Assembly: GCA_026122225.1 (NCBI GenBank)
Contig: JANEZZ010000795.1
Coordinates: 1-64,000, forward strand
DNA from: Heloderma charlesbogerti
Lineage: Eukaryota > Chordata > Lepidosauria > Squamata > Helodermatidae
Direction: 5' to 3'
DNA: 64,000 nt
Part shown: piece by piece, positions 22,010 through 32,785 of the stretch
Layout: every line of letters begins with the position of its first letter
Numbering within the stretch: the stretch's first letter is position 1
Position numbers and translations under genes: made by a program
The notes under the pieces: model-generated
The model's input: the letters and a program-made list of their open reading frames with translations, nothing else
Database searches by the model: none
Told to the model about the DNA's origin: nothing

Positions 22010-22880
22010 TCTCCTAGCAATGCTTCTGTGCTGCTGCTGGCAACTATGTTGAAAGCCCCAATATAGCCCTGAAACACTACTATCTCAGAACTGGGGATGG
22101 GTGCAAATTTTGTTTCAGTTGTTTTGATAAGAACAAGCCCCAAATTTGCAAAGTACTCCACATTCGGGACAAAAAGAACTTGAAATTTTAAAAATCTGGA
22201 TATGAGAGACATTGAAACGGACAGATCTGTCCATCCAGGCTTGGAGTTTTGAGAGCTTAGCTCTTAAAAATCCTTCTGTATTCAGCCATACTTGTGGTGC
22301 TGAATTAGTGATTGCCACCTCTTTTTTTCTGATAGGCTCCTCATCCTTTCCAGCTGCATGACAGGCAGCTAGCTACCTCATGGTCCTCTTCATGCTGGGA
22401 ATTTTTGTAGCTTGAATTTGGCTGGGGCAGCGGGGTAATAATTTTGTTTCAGTTTGTTTTTGATAAGAGCTGACCAACATTCACAAACTTCTTTATCTTT
22501 GGGAGAGAAAAGGAAAAGATTCGAATGAGGGAGAAAGCAGAACTGAGAGATTCCCCTGACCTTAATCACAACACCGTTGTTGTTCCAAGTGGAATTCTGG
22601 GAAAATGACTTCCCCCACTGGCAGCCATTATTTCCCCCGCCCCCGCCCCCCAGCGTCCCTCTTCAACACTATGTCATGACTTATCACATTTCTCTTGACT
22701 TCTGTTCCCTGCCTCTCAAGAAATCCATGCATTCTTGATTAGTGCTAGAGGGGAATCCGAGCAATTGCTAGTGCTTACATTTTCAGAAAAAGCTGGAGAA
22801 CAGCCATCATTGTTTCTTTGTCCCAGTGGTCATGGTGAATCCTGAAATCCGTCTTGCGCTGAGGATGGTCTTGTTGCAGA
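22010..22880. other. No recognised gene
   Basis: A/T-rich DNA with a repeated 'ttttgtttcagtt.gttttgataagag' motif near 22112 and 22445, suggesting two related old repeat fragments. Confidence 0.35.
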
Positions 22881-22884
22881 ACCA

Positions 22885-23215
22885 AATGTGTTGAACCTCA
22901 GGCCTGGGGCCAAATCTGACATACCCCGGGGCCAAATCTCGCCCGCCTGAAGTCCTAGTCAAGCACTCCGGGGTTCTCAAGATTGCTGTGCCCTTTCCCT
23001 GGTCATTCCCCCTTTCCCCGAAGTGCTAGTTTTTTCCCCATTCTAAAAGGATGAAATGCTTCTCCTAAGGCTTAGTTCCGGGCAGTAAGAGCTCCAAACT
23101 AAAATTTTGGCTCCACCTCCTTAGCCTTCAGTCACTGCCCACCACTGGAATGGGGCCCTGAGAGCTTCTCCGAAATTGAATTTGATTCTCAGACATAAAG
23201 AGGTTTGACATCCCT
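22885..23215. mobile_element. Possible hAT-like element, family F, copy 1
   Basis: Shares an ordered set of blocks with 25125-25470: 'aacctcaggc.tgggg.ccaaat', 'aaatgcttctcctaaggct', 'gcccaccactg.aatg' and a final 'agaggtttgaca'. The ends resemble hAT-like repeats of the 'ggggaacctcaggc' type. Class is inferred. Confidence 0.5.
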
Positions 23216-23438
23216 CGTCTAATCTAATGAAATCTACATCCCCCTCCTCCTCTCCATCATAAGGCTATTACAAGCAGCTAGTCAAACTCAACCTGAACCC
23301 AAAGCCAGAACAAACCTCAGTTTTTTCCTGAAGCGAAACAGACCCTGACCCGTTATCTGAAAGTCTCTGTTGAACAGGAACCAGAACAGAACCAGGGAGG
23401 AAAAATCAGGTTACTAGTTCAGCATGAAGATTAACATA

Positions 23439-23640
23439 GGGTGGCCGTGGGTCCTTTTTGGCAAAGGACAGAAGGTGTCCTCTGTTTGAAGGGTTCTTTA
23501 GTCCAAGTCTGGTTTAAAGATAAAGAACTCTAAAAAGGGAGCGCAGCAGGGGCCTTGAAGTTGTCCATCCACCATTAGCACCCGGACAGCAGACTGAGCA
23601 GGCACACAGGTCACCTGGTCACAACAGGCTTCCCCCTTGA
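23439..23640. mobile_element. GGGTGGCC-family element, left half
   Basis: It starts GGGTGGCC after TA (23437-23438) and keeps the 'aggtgtcctctgtttgaagg' and 'gactgagcaggcacacaggt' blocks. It stops after 'ctggtcacaacaggcttccc'. Confidence 0.7.
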
Positions 23641-24555
23641 AGCAGGCTAGTAAAAAAAAAGTGCAGGCTAGTAATATTCATAGGCTTATTTGCAAGGCTG
23701 AATTCATCTACAGTTACTTTTCCCCCACACACACGCACAATGGACCAATATGTTTACCTGCAATTTTTTGTCCATTTAAAATTGGCACTCTTCCACTTTC
23801 CTCCCCTGTAAACAATGATGTTCGTACAGATGACAAGATGTTCAGTTAGCCTCATCTGTGAATATGTCCTAGCCACCCGCTCCCCTCCAGAGAAACCCAG
23901 CTCAGGGATTTGGGGAATATCACACACAGTGCGAGCCAGGGGCAGTGGAAAATCTGATGTCTGGTGTTTGGAAAGGGTGATGCAGGCATGTTCTGGGGAT
24001 ATTCATTCTCCCCACTTTCCATTCATCTTATTCCCCCTTGTCTCTCCCTTCCCTTTTTCTTTCTTTCTTTTTTTGATGCACAGCTCATTAAATCACTATT
24101 AACTCAGGGAGTCTTTTGTGTGTTGACCTCATCCCATTGCTATGGCATCTGGATGCTGCAACATCTGGAGGCACGATGCAGATGTTTGGTTGCCCCAGCA
24201 ACCGACAGGCTGGTTGGTAAACAAATGCAAGGGAGAAACTTTTCCTTCCTTCCCATCGTCTTTCCTTCCCTTCTGCAGCAAAAACAAACCTGACGCTCTT
24301 GTTTCCCGGCAAAGCTCTTGGCTTTGAGAGGAGGGCAAAGGCGTCCAGAGGGCTGCAGAAAGGGGGTAGGAGAGGTGGAAGCCAAGAATCCCAGTTTTAT
24401 GGGCCAAGAAGCAAATCAAGAGGTTTTAAAAAAGGGAGTATTTGCAATGCACACAGCTTCTGAATTCTCCACACCCTTTGTTGTAACATGTCTGAACAGT
24501 TACCAGGCTAGGATTTGGCTTTACCATTTTTTATTGTGGCAGTTAATTTAAAATA
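23641..24555. other. No recognised feature
   Basis: Overlapping short open frames on both strands (23815-24551) have no recognised domain. No familiar repeat is seen. Confidence 0.4.
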
Positions 24556-24563
24556 CTTTAGAC

Positions 24564-24700
24564 CAGCTTTCCCCAATCTGGTGCCCTCCAGAGATTTTGG
24601 ATTACAACTCCCATCATCCCCACCTATCATGTTGTGATGGATGGGGGCTGTGGGAGTTGTAGTCCGACACCTCTGGAAGGCACAAGATTGGGGAATGTTG
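24564..24700. mobile_element. Foldback element, family D, with 8-bp duplication
   Basis: The two arms ('ccccaatctggtgccctcca...ggattacaactcccat' and its near reverse complement) pair around a short loop. It is flanked by CTTTAGAC (24556-24563) and CTTTAGAT (24701-24708). A 137-bp foldback with an 8-bp duplication fits a non-autonomous hAT. Confidence 0.75.
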
Positions 24701-24708
24701 CTTTAGAT

Positions 24709-24960
24709 CAGGGGTGGGCAACTTGCGGCCCCTGGAATGATGCTACATCATGACCTAGCATCGTTCCAAGTGCATTATGGGAAAAATAGTGCTCCTTACA
24801 GACGGCTGCCATTCTCCCTACCACCACCACAGATGCCACTCAGAACAACGTTATATCACATTATGGTGTCGTTCTGGGGGTTTTATTGGAACATAAAAAT
24901 GGCTTCTGTCAACCTGAGAAACCAGAAGGAACTCTGGTTAGTGCTGCTCTCAAAATTTGG
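24709..24960. mobile_element. Possible hAT-like element, family E fragment
   Basis: It begins 'caggggtgggcaacttgcgg' directly after the family D duplication, the same terminus as the element at 58218. The other end is not identified. Confidence 0.4.
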
Positions 24961-25124
24961 CCATATCTCTTGAAAACAGCGAAATCCAAGAGTTGCAGAA
25001 GTGTGGGAGGCATTCTTACCCAGTCTTAGCAGAGCGTCTCTCCCACTGTAGGTGTTCATATGTAAACTAAAGAACTGCTATTATAGATAGGCTTCCATCA
25101 GGGTTTTAAAACTCAAGCAGCCGT

Positions 25125-25470
25125 GCAGGAAGATGTAGAACCTCAGGCTTGGGGGGCCAAATCCAGCTCACTTGGGGTTCCAGACAGTCCAGCCCGCCAG
25201 CATTCCCCAGATGGCCATGCCCCCTCTACCCCCACCACTGATCATGTGGGTGTTTCCCGGCTCTTGTGCAGTTTTCCCCCATTCTAAATGGTTGAAATGC
25301 CTCTCCTAAGGCTGAGTTACTGGCAGTAACAGCTTTAAGCTACAATCTTCTGATAGTTTTGGCCCTGCCCCTTTGCCTTTGGCCATGCCCACCACTGAAA
25401 TGCAGCCCTGGATTGCTTCTCCAAAGTGGAATGCAGCCCTGGGGCTGAAAGAGGTTCGACACCGCTGATT
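25125..25470. mobile_element. Possible hAT-like element, family F, copy 2
   Basis: Second copy of the repeat at 22885-23215, with the same block order and the end 'gaaagaggttcgacaccgctg'. Confidence 0.5.
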
Positions 25471-25624
25471 TATAGACACATTTCAACCTCCTTTCCAATG
25501 TTTTTCAAGTCACTCATGAACAGATGCCTTCTACCCAAAACATATTTTTAAGTCCGCCACACACCATGTTTTCCCACAGAGCTGTCCACACTTGGGAATG
25601 GCTGTGCAGGAGTGTCTCTTCAGT

Positions 25625-25755
25625 TCAGCCTTCCCCAACTGAGTGCCTTCCAGATGTGTTGGACTACGACTTTCATCATCCCCAGCCAGCATGGCCACAA
25701 TAGGAGGGCACCAGCGTGGCCATGACTGGAAGGCTGGGAAAGAGCTGCTTTCATC
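25625..25755. repeat. Foldback repeat, family D, degraded
   Basis: 'cagccttccccaact' through 'ggactacgactttcatcatc' and a partial second arm ending 'ggaaggctggg'. The second arm is diverged. Confidence 0.55.
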
Positions 25756-25967
25756 ACGATTAACAGGCCTGGCTCCTTTGTCCAAGTCCTCCTCCTTGTC
25801 CACATCTGTGGGGCATCTGCAGCACAGCTGTTCGGATACATGGAGTCAAACTAAACCTGACCCCACAAAACTGAGTGAACCTTTACTCTCCCCTGCCTGC
25901 TCCATGATCTTGCGCTGGATTGCTGAGACAAAAGCCCCCCCCCCTCAATGTGTATGTGTGTACACAT

Positions 25968-25996
25968 GTCTGTCTGTCTGTCTGTCTATCTATCTA
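25968..25996. repeat. (TGTC)n/(TATC)n microsatellite
   Basis: About five TGTC units followed by TATC units. Confidence 0.85.
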
Positions 25997-26159
25997 AAAT
26001 TATTTCTATGCTGTCTTTAAGGGTGGAACCCTCTCTGTGTATGACTGTATGCACACATCTGCATACATGTGGGGAGTATGTGCATGTGCAGCTCCTGGTC
26101 TCCCCCCCCCCCCGCTGATATCAGATGCAGCCCTTGGGGCTGAAAAGGTTGTGCACCTG

Positions 26160-26715
26160 TGCTCCAGGGCAGGGATGAATCTCTAACCCCCTGGCCTAAT
26201 CTGACCTGCAGAGGTTTTGCATCTGGCCTGCAGAGCATTCTTGGGTTCCTCCAGGCCAAGCCCCTCCACTTCTAGGCATGCCCCTGGAGGAATCCCCACC
26301 ATTATCTCTAATCTCAGATTGGAAGCCAAGCCCCACTCCTTGAAGGAATCCCCCTGGAGAAATCTCACTGTTGTCTCCGATCTTAGATCGGAGGTAACAC
26401 TTGGGAAGCAGATGGCGGGTAGCTGATGCTGAGAGCAGCAGCTGCTCTTCCCAGTGCCAGCTGAGTCCTTTTGTGCAGATGCACTGCCCCCGTGAGAATT
26501 AAGTACAGGACTGAGATGGTGCTAGGAGGAGCAGCCACTCCTCCCAGAGCCGACTGAGTCCCTGTCTCCGTGCTGAGAGAGGCACAGAATCCCATGCTTC
26601 TCTCAGCACCTAGAAAGGCAAAATGGAGGCAGGATGGGCGATGAGGTGTGGCCACGCCCATTGACATCACCCAGCCCACCCCCACTGCAAAGTGATTCAG
26701 CACCCCTGCTCTAGG
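26160..26715. mobile_element. Possible hAT-like repeat
   Basis: It opens 'cagggatgaatctctaaccc' and closes 'cagcacccctgct', near-inverted ends of the 'cagggg.gg' type. Internally 'ggaggaatcccc' and 'gatctcagat' blocks recur. Class uncertain, with no coding frame. Confidence 0.35.
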
Positions 26716-26813
26716 GGCCTGATTCCTACAGAGTGTGAGGGGTCTTGGGTTTGAATCCCAGACAAGGACTTCTTGCATGCCTGGTTTGGAGGAAAACAGG
26801 CTGGTTCTTCAAG

Positions 26814-26945
26814 GGGGCAATCCTATGCATGTTTAGACAGGAAAAAGTCCTACAGCTTCCAGCATTCCCTTACCAGCCATGGTGGCTGGGAAATGCTAGA
26901 AGTTGTAGGACTTCTTTCAGTCTGAACATGCATAGGGTTGCGCCC
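26814..26945. mobile_element. Foldback element (Harbinger-like ends)
   Basis: The 132-bp foldback has 'gggggcaatcctatgcatgt' paired with 'acatgcatagggttgcgccc', plus inner arms 'gtcctacagcttcc' and 'gaagttgtaggac'. It is the same family as 53044-53161, where TAA flanks both ends. Confidence 0.65.
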
Positions 26946-26949
26946 TGAG

Positions 26950-27150
26950 AGTTTTCCAGAGCACATGCTTTGGGCACGGAAGGTCCCAGGTTCAGTTCCA
27001 GGCATCTGCAGTTAAAGGGTTAGGAGCAGTTGATGAGGAAATTCCCTCTCAGCCTGAGACCCTTACAGGCCACTGCCAGTCAGAGTAGACAGTCTGGGCC
27101 TGGATGGGCCAGTGGTCTGATTCAATATGAGCCAACGTCAGATGTTCACA
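26950..27150 (+). mobile_element. tRNA-derived SINE, second copy
   Basis: The B-box-like 'ggttcagttcc' follows a degraded A-box region. The body 'ccactgccagtcagagtaga' and the '.gtctgattcaatatga' end match 6403-6599. Confidence 0.65.
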
Positions 27151-27657
27151 TGATCTCAAAGTTCCCAACGCGAGGGAGTCTGAGAGGATAGGCTCTGTTT
27201 TTTCCATCCAGCGGGTGCAGGTCTACCTCGTTCCTGCCTGCCAGGTTGCAACGTCTCTGCTGTTGGCTGCCTGGGGATGTTTTCCTTGTGATCTAATTCT
27301 GTCTTATTTTTGTCAGTGCCCCCAGGGTGGAGGTGGCAAGACAGGCTTTTGGTCCAAGAGGTTTAGTCGTTCGCCCTTCCATGGCCAGGAAACTCTGAGA
27401 ACTGCTTGTCATGGGCTAAACCTTCTACCATCCTGGGTGGCCTAAGCTGCCAGGCCTCCGCAAAAGCCAAGACTAGACAGTACAGGAGAGCCACACGTGT
27501 ATTTAATCCATGTGTCTCCCCTGTTCTCATATCATGCGAGAATGGGCTCTACTGTTTACACAAATAGGGCCTGCAAAAAAAAGCAAGCTTCACTTTCTTT
27601 GCTCTGGTTCAGGGTGCCAACCAGCTGGCCGGCCACACCCTCCTCCAGGAGACTTTA

Positions 27658-27990
27658 ATCCGCAGCCTTCCCCAACTTCATGCCTTCCAGATGTTCTTAC
27701 TACAACTTCCATCTGCCCCAGCCAGCATGGCCAATGGTCAGGGATGACTGGAGTTGTAGTTCAAAACATCTGGAGGGTACCAGATTGCGGGGAAGTGTCC
27801 TCCAGATGTTTTTGACTACAATTCCCTCCAGCTCTGACTATTGGCCATGTTGTCTGGGGCTGATGGAAGCTGTAGTCTAAAACATTTGGAGGGCACTGGT
27901 TTTTGTAGTTCAATTCCCAGCATCCCTGACCATTGGCCATGTGAGCTGGGGCTGATGGGAACTGTAGTTCAAAGATCACTGGGTTGCAGA
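27658..27990. repeat. Three foldback family D units in a row
   Basis: Unit 1 (27665-27790) has both arms. Unit 2 (27796-27900) and unit 3 (27901-27990) follow without gap, each with 'ttggccatg' in the centre and 'tgatgg.a.ctgtagt' in the right arm. Units 2 and 3 lack the outermost terminal bases. Confidence 0.7.
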
Positions 27991-28149
27991 AGGATGCTAT
28001 ACGGGGCAAGGAGTTGAGGTAGAGCGTTCCACTCAGACATGTCCTCTTTCCAACTGTTAATACTTAGTGGCAATCAGCATGCTCAGTCATCACTGGCTGG
28101 GGTTTTTGGGGGTGGGGGAGGTTGCCCCGTTTGGTTTGTTTGTCTTAAA

Positions 28150-28400
28150 ATATATATATATATATTTTAATTTTTACATTTCTGTACCACCCAATAGCTG
28201 AAACTCTCTGGGCAGTTCACAACAATTAAAACCATAAAATACAACACGATAAAATTATAATGTAAAAATGTAAAAGCTTGGAACTACAGTATATATAAAA
28301 AATAAGAACAAAAATAAAACTAGCAGCAGTACAAATATTTAAAGTGACAGATTTAAAACAACAGAAACTGAAACTGATCAGATTGTATTTCTGCAAACCT
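28150..28400 (-). mobile_element. L2-like LINE 3' UTR
   Basis: After a short (TA)n, 'catttctgtaccacccaata' and 'ctctctgggcagttcacaa' followed by A-rich sequence is the reverse complement of an L2-like 3' end. Confidence 0.65.
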
Positions 28401-28620
28401 CAAGATTCGAATGTTGGACTAGGAGCCAGGACATCCAGGTTCTAGTCCCTACTTGGACATGGAAGCTTACTGGGTGACTTTGGGCCAGTCACAGACTCTC
28501 AACCCAACCAACCTCACAGGGCTGTTGTTGTGAGGAGAAAATGGAGAGGAGGATGATTATGTAGGCTGCCTTTGGTTCCTTAAGGAGAAAAAAAGTGGGA
28601 TATAAATGTAATAAATAAAT
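28400..28620 (+). mobile_element. tRNA-derived SINE (L2-tailed family)
   Basis: The degraded tRNA-like head has 'ggttctagtccc' as B box, then 'tgactttgggccagtcac', 'cctcacagggctgttgttg' and the tail 'gggatataaatgtaataaat'. The tail resembles L2-like 3' ends, consistent with L2-type machinery mobilising it. Confidence 0.8.
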
Positions 28621-28621
28621 A

Positions 28622-28900
28622 AACCCACGCAGTGCTAGAACCAATGGGTGGAAATGGCAGATTTCGCCTAAACATGAAGAGAATTGTCCTAACAGTAAGC
28701 GGTCCAACAGAGGAACAGATTGCCAGGGGGTGGGGGGTGGCAGCTATCCACTGCAGATATTTAAGCAGAGGCTGGATGACCATCTGTCAGGGGTGCCATT
28801 GTTGCACCCATTGTTGCAGATCCTGCACTGAGCAAGGGGTTGGACTGGGGGACCTCCAAGGCGCCTTCCAACTCTCCAGTTCTATGACTCCCTATTATTT
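28622..28900 (+). mobile_element. CR1 LINE 3' end
   Basis: Non-coding remnant of the ORF2 tail ('gaggctggatgaccatctgt') and 3' UTR ('ggggttggactgggggacct') ending in a 'ttctatgac' motif. It differs from the CR1 subfamily at 39558 and 54185. Confidence 0.75.
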
Positions 28901-29371
28901 CTCTCGGAGGCTCTGCTTTGGCACTAGTCTTGTCGGCACTCACCACCTGGGTTTGTTGTTAAAAGGAATGATGAAAAGGAGGGTGAGGGGAGCTAAACCC
29001 ATCCACCACCCACTTACAGTAAGGGCCAGAAATATTGGAACAAGGATAACTGTTTTGGCAGTTGGCCTCTGTACACCACCACATTGAAATTGAAAGGAAA
29101 CACACCCAGATGGGAGCAAAGTCAGGACTGTCAGCTGTAATTCAAGGGGCTTGACAAAAGTGGTCACTAACCATTCAGGAAGTACAGCCAGTGGCATACA
29201 CACACACCCATCGTTGGTGGCTCATAAGTAATGGAACGAATGGCTGACAAGCAGCTGCATGGCCAGGGGTGGCCTGTTTCCTGGGTGCCCCATGACCAAT
29301 CAAGCAGATAGAAGGCCTGGAGGTGGTTCTGAGTGTTACATTTGCATTTGGTAGCTGTTCACTGGAACTCC

Positions 29372-30396
29372 CAACATGAGGTTCGAAGAGGTGTCCATGT
29401 GAGTGAAGGAGGCCATCATTAGGCTGAGGAAACAAAGTAAACCCATCAGAGATAGCAGAAACATTGGGAGTGGCCAGTACAACAGTTTGGAACATCCTGA
29501 AAATGAAGGAATTAACTCAGCAACAGCAAAAGGCCTGGAAGACCACGGAAGACAACTAAAGTGGATGACTGCAGAATTCTGCTCAGGGTGAAGAGGAACC
29601 CTTTCACAACATCTAGCCAGGTCAAGAACACTCTTGAGGAGGTAGGCATGTCATTGTCAACATCTACAGTCAAGAGACGGATTTATGAATGTAAATACAG
29701 AGGCTTCACAACAAGGTGCAAACCACTGGAAACGCTCAGGAACAGACAGGCCAGATTAGCCTTTGCCAGCAAACACCTAAAAAGGCCTGCCCAGTTATGG
29801 AATAGGATTCTTTGGACTGATGAAACCAAGATTAACTTGTACCAGAATGATGGGAAGAGAAAAGTATGGAGAAGGAAAGGAACAGCTCAGGATCCAAAGC
29901 ATCCCACATCATCTGTCAAACATGGTGGAGGCAGTGTTATGGCATGGGCATGTATGGCTGCCAATGGAACCGGGTCACTGGTGTTTATCGATGACCTGAC
30001 TGCTGATAACAGCAGCAGGATGAATTCTGAAGTGTATAGGGCTATACTTTCTGCTCAGATTCAGCCAAATGCTGCCACACTGATAGGATGCCGCTTCATA
30101 TTGCAGATGACCCAAAACATACAGCAAAAGCTACCCAAGAGTCTCTCAAGGCAAAGAAGTGGGATGTTCTTCAATGGCCAAGTCAGTCACCTGATCTCAG
30201 CCCAATAGAGCATGCTTTTCACTTACCGAAGACAAGACTGAAGGCAGAAAGACCCACAAACAAGCAGCAGCTGAAGGCAGCTGCAGTGAAGGCCTGGCAA
30301 AGCATCTCGAGGGAGGAAACTCAGCATTTGGTCATGTCCATGGGTTCCAGACTTCAGGCAGTCATTGACTGCAAAGGATTTTCATCCAGGTATTAA
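29372..30396 (+). pseudogene. Tc1 transposase, frameshifted
   Basis: The encoded protein would cut and join transposon ends at TA sites using a DDE catalytic triad in the nucleus. The N-terminal helix-turn-helix region is readable but shifts frame (EAIIRLRKQSKPIRDS at 29403, then another frame by 29561). The 215-codon frame 29561-30208 holds the first catalytic Asp in 'WTDETKINLYQND'. The second Asp is in a different frame (30088-30396, 'ADDPKHTAK'), followed by the Glu in 'SPDLSPIEHAF', consistent with a DD34E layout. At least two frameshifts make it non-functional. The start is placed at the ATG near 29374 by family length. Confidence 0.88.
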
Positions 30397-30498
30397 AGGC
30401 GATCCTTAAGTTTGAAATGATGTTGGTTTGTTCCATTACTTATGAGCCACCAACGATGGGTGTGTGTGTATGCCACTGGCTGTGCTTCCTGAATGGTT

Positions 30499-31002
30499 TT
30501 GTTGTTGTTGTTGTTCAGTCGTTCAGTCGTGTCCGACTCTTCGTGACCCCATGGACCATAGCACGCCAGGCCTTCCTGTCCTCTGCTCTCTCCTGGAGTG
30601 TGCTCAGGTTCATATTCATTGCATCGGTGATGCTATCTAGCCATCTCATCCTCTGCCGTCCCCTTCTCCTTTTGCCTTCAGTCTTTCCCAGCATCAGGGT
30701 CTTTTCCAGAGAGTTTTCTCTTCGCATTAGGTGGCCAAAATATTTGAGCTTCAGCTTCAGGATCTGTCCTTCCAATGAGCACTCAGGGTTGATTTCCTTT
30801 AGGAACCTTGTGATACGTTCCATGGGGTTTTCTTGGCAAGAATACTGGAGTGGGTTGCCATTTCCTTCTCCAGTGGACCACATTTTGTCAGAACTCTCTG
30901 CCATGACCTGTCCGTCTTGGGTGGCCCTGCACGGCATAGCTTATGGCTTCACTGAGTTACGCAAGCCCCTTCGCCACAACAAGGCAGTGATCCATGAAGG
31001 GG
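30499..31002 (-). mobile_element. Bov-B (RTE) LINE with 5' end fused to 3' end
   Basis: Flanked by a perfect 12-bp duplication, TCCTGAATGGTT (30487-30498 and 31003-31014). Read on the minus strand, the first ~195 bases match the Bov-B 5' end (compare 39531-39557 plus 40399-40560). They then join directly to the last ~305 bases of ORF and 3' end. Endonuclease and reverse transcriptase are absent. A 140-codon frame (30515-30937) runs through the fusion. It may have moved as a short non-autonomous derivative or been deleted after insertion. Confidence 0.88.
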
Positions 31003-31174
31003 TCCTGAATGGTTAGTGCCCCACTTTTGTCGAACCCCTTGAATTACAGCTGAAAGTCCTCCTGACTTCGCTCCCATCTGGGTGTGTTTCCTTTCAACTT
31101 CAATGTGGTGGTGTACAGAGGCCAACTGCCAAAACAGTTATCCTTGTTCCAATATTTCTGGTCCTGACTGTATG

Positions 31175-31735
31175 AATGTGTGTTTCTTTGTGTGAATGTT
31201 GCGTGTGTCTGTATGAATGGTGTGTGTGTAAATATGTGTGAGTGTGAACATGTTTGTGTGTGTGAATGTTTGTGTATATCTGAATGATGTTTGTGTGTGT
31301 ATGAATTGTGTGTGTGTGTGAATAGGTTTGTATGTGTGAATGTGTGTGCGTGTATGTGAATAGGGGTGTGTGTGTGTGAGAGAGAGAGAGAGAATGTTGT
31401 GTGTGTGAAAATGTGTTTGTGTGCACAAGCGCACGAATAGGTTTGTGTGTGTGTGTTAAAATGTGCGTGCGTGTGTGAATGTATGTGTGTGAAACAAGTT
31501 GTGTGTGTGTGAATGGTGCGTGTGTGTGTGCAAATGTGTGTGTATGTGTGAGTGTGTGAATGGTGTGTGTGTGCAAATGTGTGTGTGTGTGTGTGAGTGT
31601 GTGAATGGTGTGTGTGTATGTGTGATGTGTGTCTTCATGTGCACACAAGTATGTTTGTATATGTATGGTGTGTGTATGTGTGTGTGTATGTGAATGGTGT
31701 GCGTATGAATATGTTTGTGTGTGTGTGTGAATGGG
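31175..31735. repeat. TG-rich cryptic microsatellite
   Basis: About 560 bases of (TG)n interrupted by 'aa' steps such as 'gtgtgaatg', starting immediately after the right end of the Tc1 element. Long frames on both strands across it simply read His-Thr or Cys-Val repeats and are not genes. Confidence 0.9.
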
Positions 31736-31846
31736 GTCTGGAATGCCAGCAGTGCAGATACCATGCCCACTTTGGGCCGTGATCCAACTCATTCCTGGAT
31801 GTGGCCTCCCGATGTACTCACTGGGAGCCTGTTTGACCCTTTGGCA

Positions 31847-32299
31847 GGGTGGCCACATCCGCACCACTGAAAACAAAAGAGGACACAGATTTGCATAACA
31901 TTTGCACATGTTGATTTATAGGGTTTGCAACATAGGTATAAATGCAAATGTAGAAATAATGACTATAATTTAAATAGAAATACAATACATCTGACCATAG
32001 TGGGGAAGGCAGATAAAAGGAAGGACTTCTTCACACAGCACAGAGTTAAACTATGGAATTTGCTACCCCAGGATGTAGTGACCTGGAAGCATGGACAACT
32101 GTGACCAGGTGACTTGTGTGCCTGCTCAGCCTGCTGTTATCCAGGTGCTGCTAACAGTGGGTGGGCAACTTCAAGGCCCCAGCCGGCACTCCTTCCGCTC
32201 TTGCAGTTCTTTCGCTTTAAATAGGCCTTGGACTGGACAGCCCTTCAAACAGAGGACACCTTTAAATGGAGGACTGTAAAGTAGAGCACATGGGTACCC
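31847..32299. mobile_element. GGGTGGCC-family element, interrupted
   Basis: Starts GGGTGGCC and ends with the decayed 'gggtaccc'. It contains 'gaggacacagatttgcat', 'taatttaaatagaaatac' and 'cttcaaacagaggacac'. About 90 bases of L3-like LINE (31997-32090) interrupt it. Confidence 0.75.
31997..32090 (+). mobile_element. L3/CR1-clade ORF2-tail fragment
   Basis: 'ataaaaggaaggacttcttc' through 'aactatggaatttgctaccc' matches 8905-8975. It lies inside the GGGTGGCC element without a visible 3' terminus. Confidence 0.7.
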
Positions 32300-32785
32300 T
32301 CCCCTTGGGCTGAAAAGGTTTCCCCACCCCTGGCCTAGACAGTACTGGGCTAGGTGGGGAAATGGTCTGACTCAATAGAATAAGACAGGTTTACGTGTTC
32401 AGAAGTGCCTCATTTGCACCCTGCTGAAAGCAGAAGAAGCATTCTTTGAAAACAGAGTTTGGAAATAGTTTTGGCCAGAAGTGGTGTGGTGAGTGGAAAG
32501 CCCAGAGGGTGCCGCAGTATGCAACCCCCAAGGGTGTGAAAGTGACGGGGAAACTGGGCCCACAAGTACTATTAAGCGCGCGAACAGCTGACTGCAACCC
32601 GACAAACAACCAAATGCCTCCCAAAGTGGTTGAGCAGCTGCCGCAGCCCACATCCCAAGGAAATTTGAAACGTTAACCTCAAAAGTGTGTGGTTCCTTCT
32701 AATGTGGAAATCACATTTGATATTCTCAATGCCAGAAAGAACGCTGCCCTCATTTATATAGCACCATCAGTGTGTGTAGCACTTT

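Larger units (their letters stand above)
29017..31170 (+). mobile_element. Tc1-like transposon with long terminal repeats
   Basis: TA flanks both ends (29015-29016 and 31171-31172). Inverted terminal repeats are about 220 bp each: 29017-29236 pairs with about 30430-31170 once the Bov-B insert is removed. Without the insert the element is about 1.64 kb, a usual size for Tc1 elements. The transposase gene lies at about 29372-30396 and is broken. A truncated relative sits at 4897-5109, so the family has more than one copy here. Confidence 0.92.

Noticed and set aside
27658..27990. CRISPR-like array
   Set aside because: The units are diverged foldback elements with no uniform spacers, in a vertebrate-like genome.
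31100..31909. Long minus-strand frame rich in His-Thr, with matching plus-strand Cys-Val frames
   Set aside because: Produced by the TG/CA repeat; a dinucleotide repeat is open on both strands without coding.
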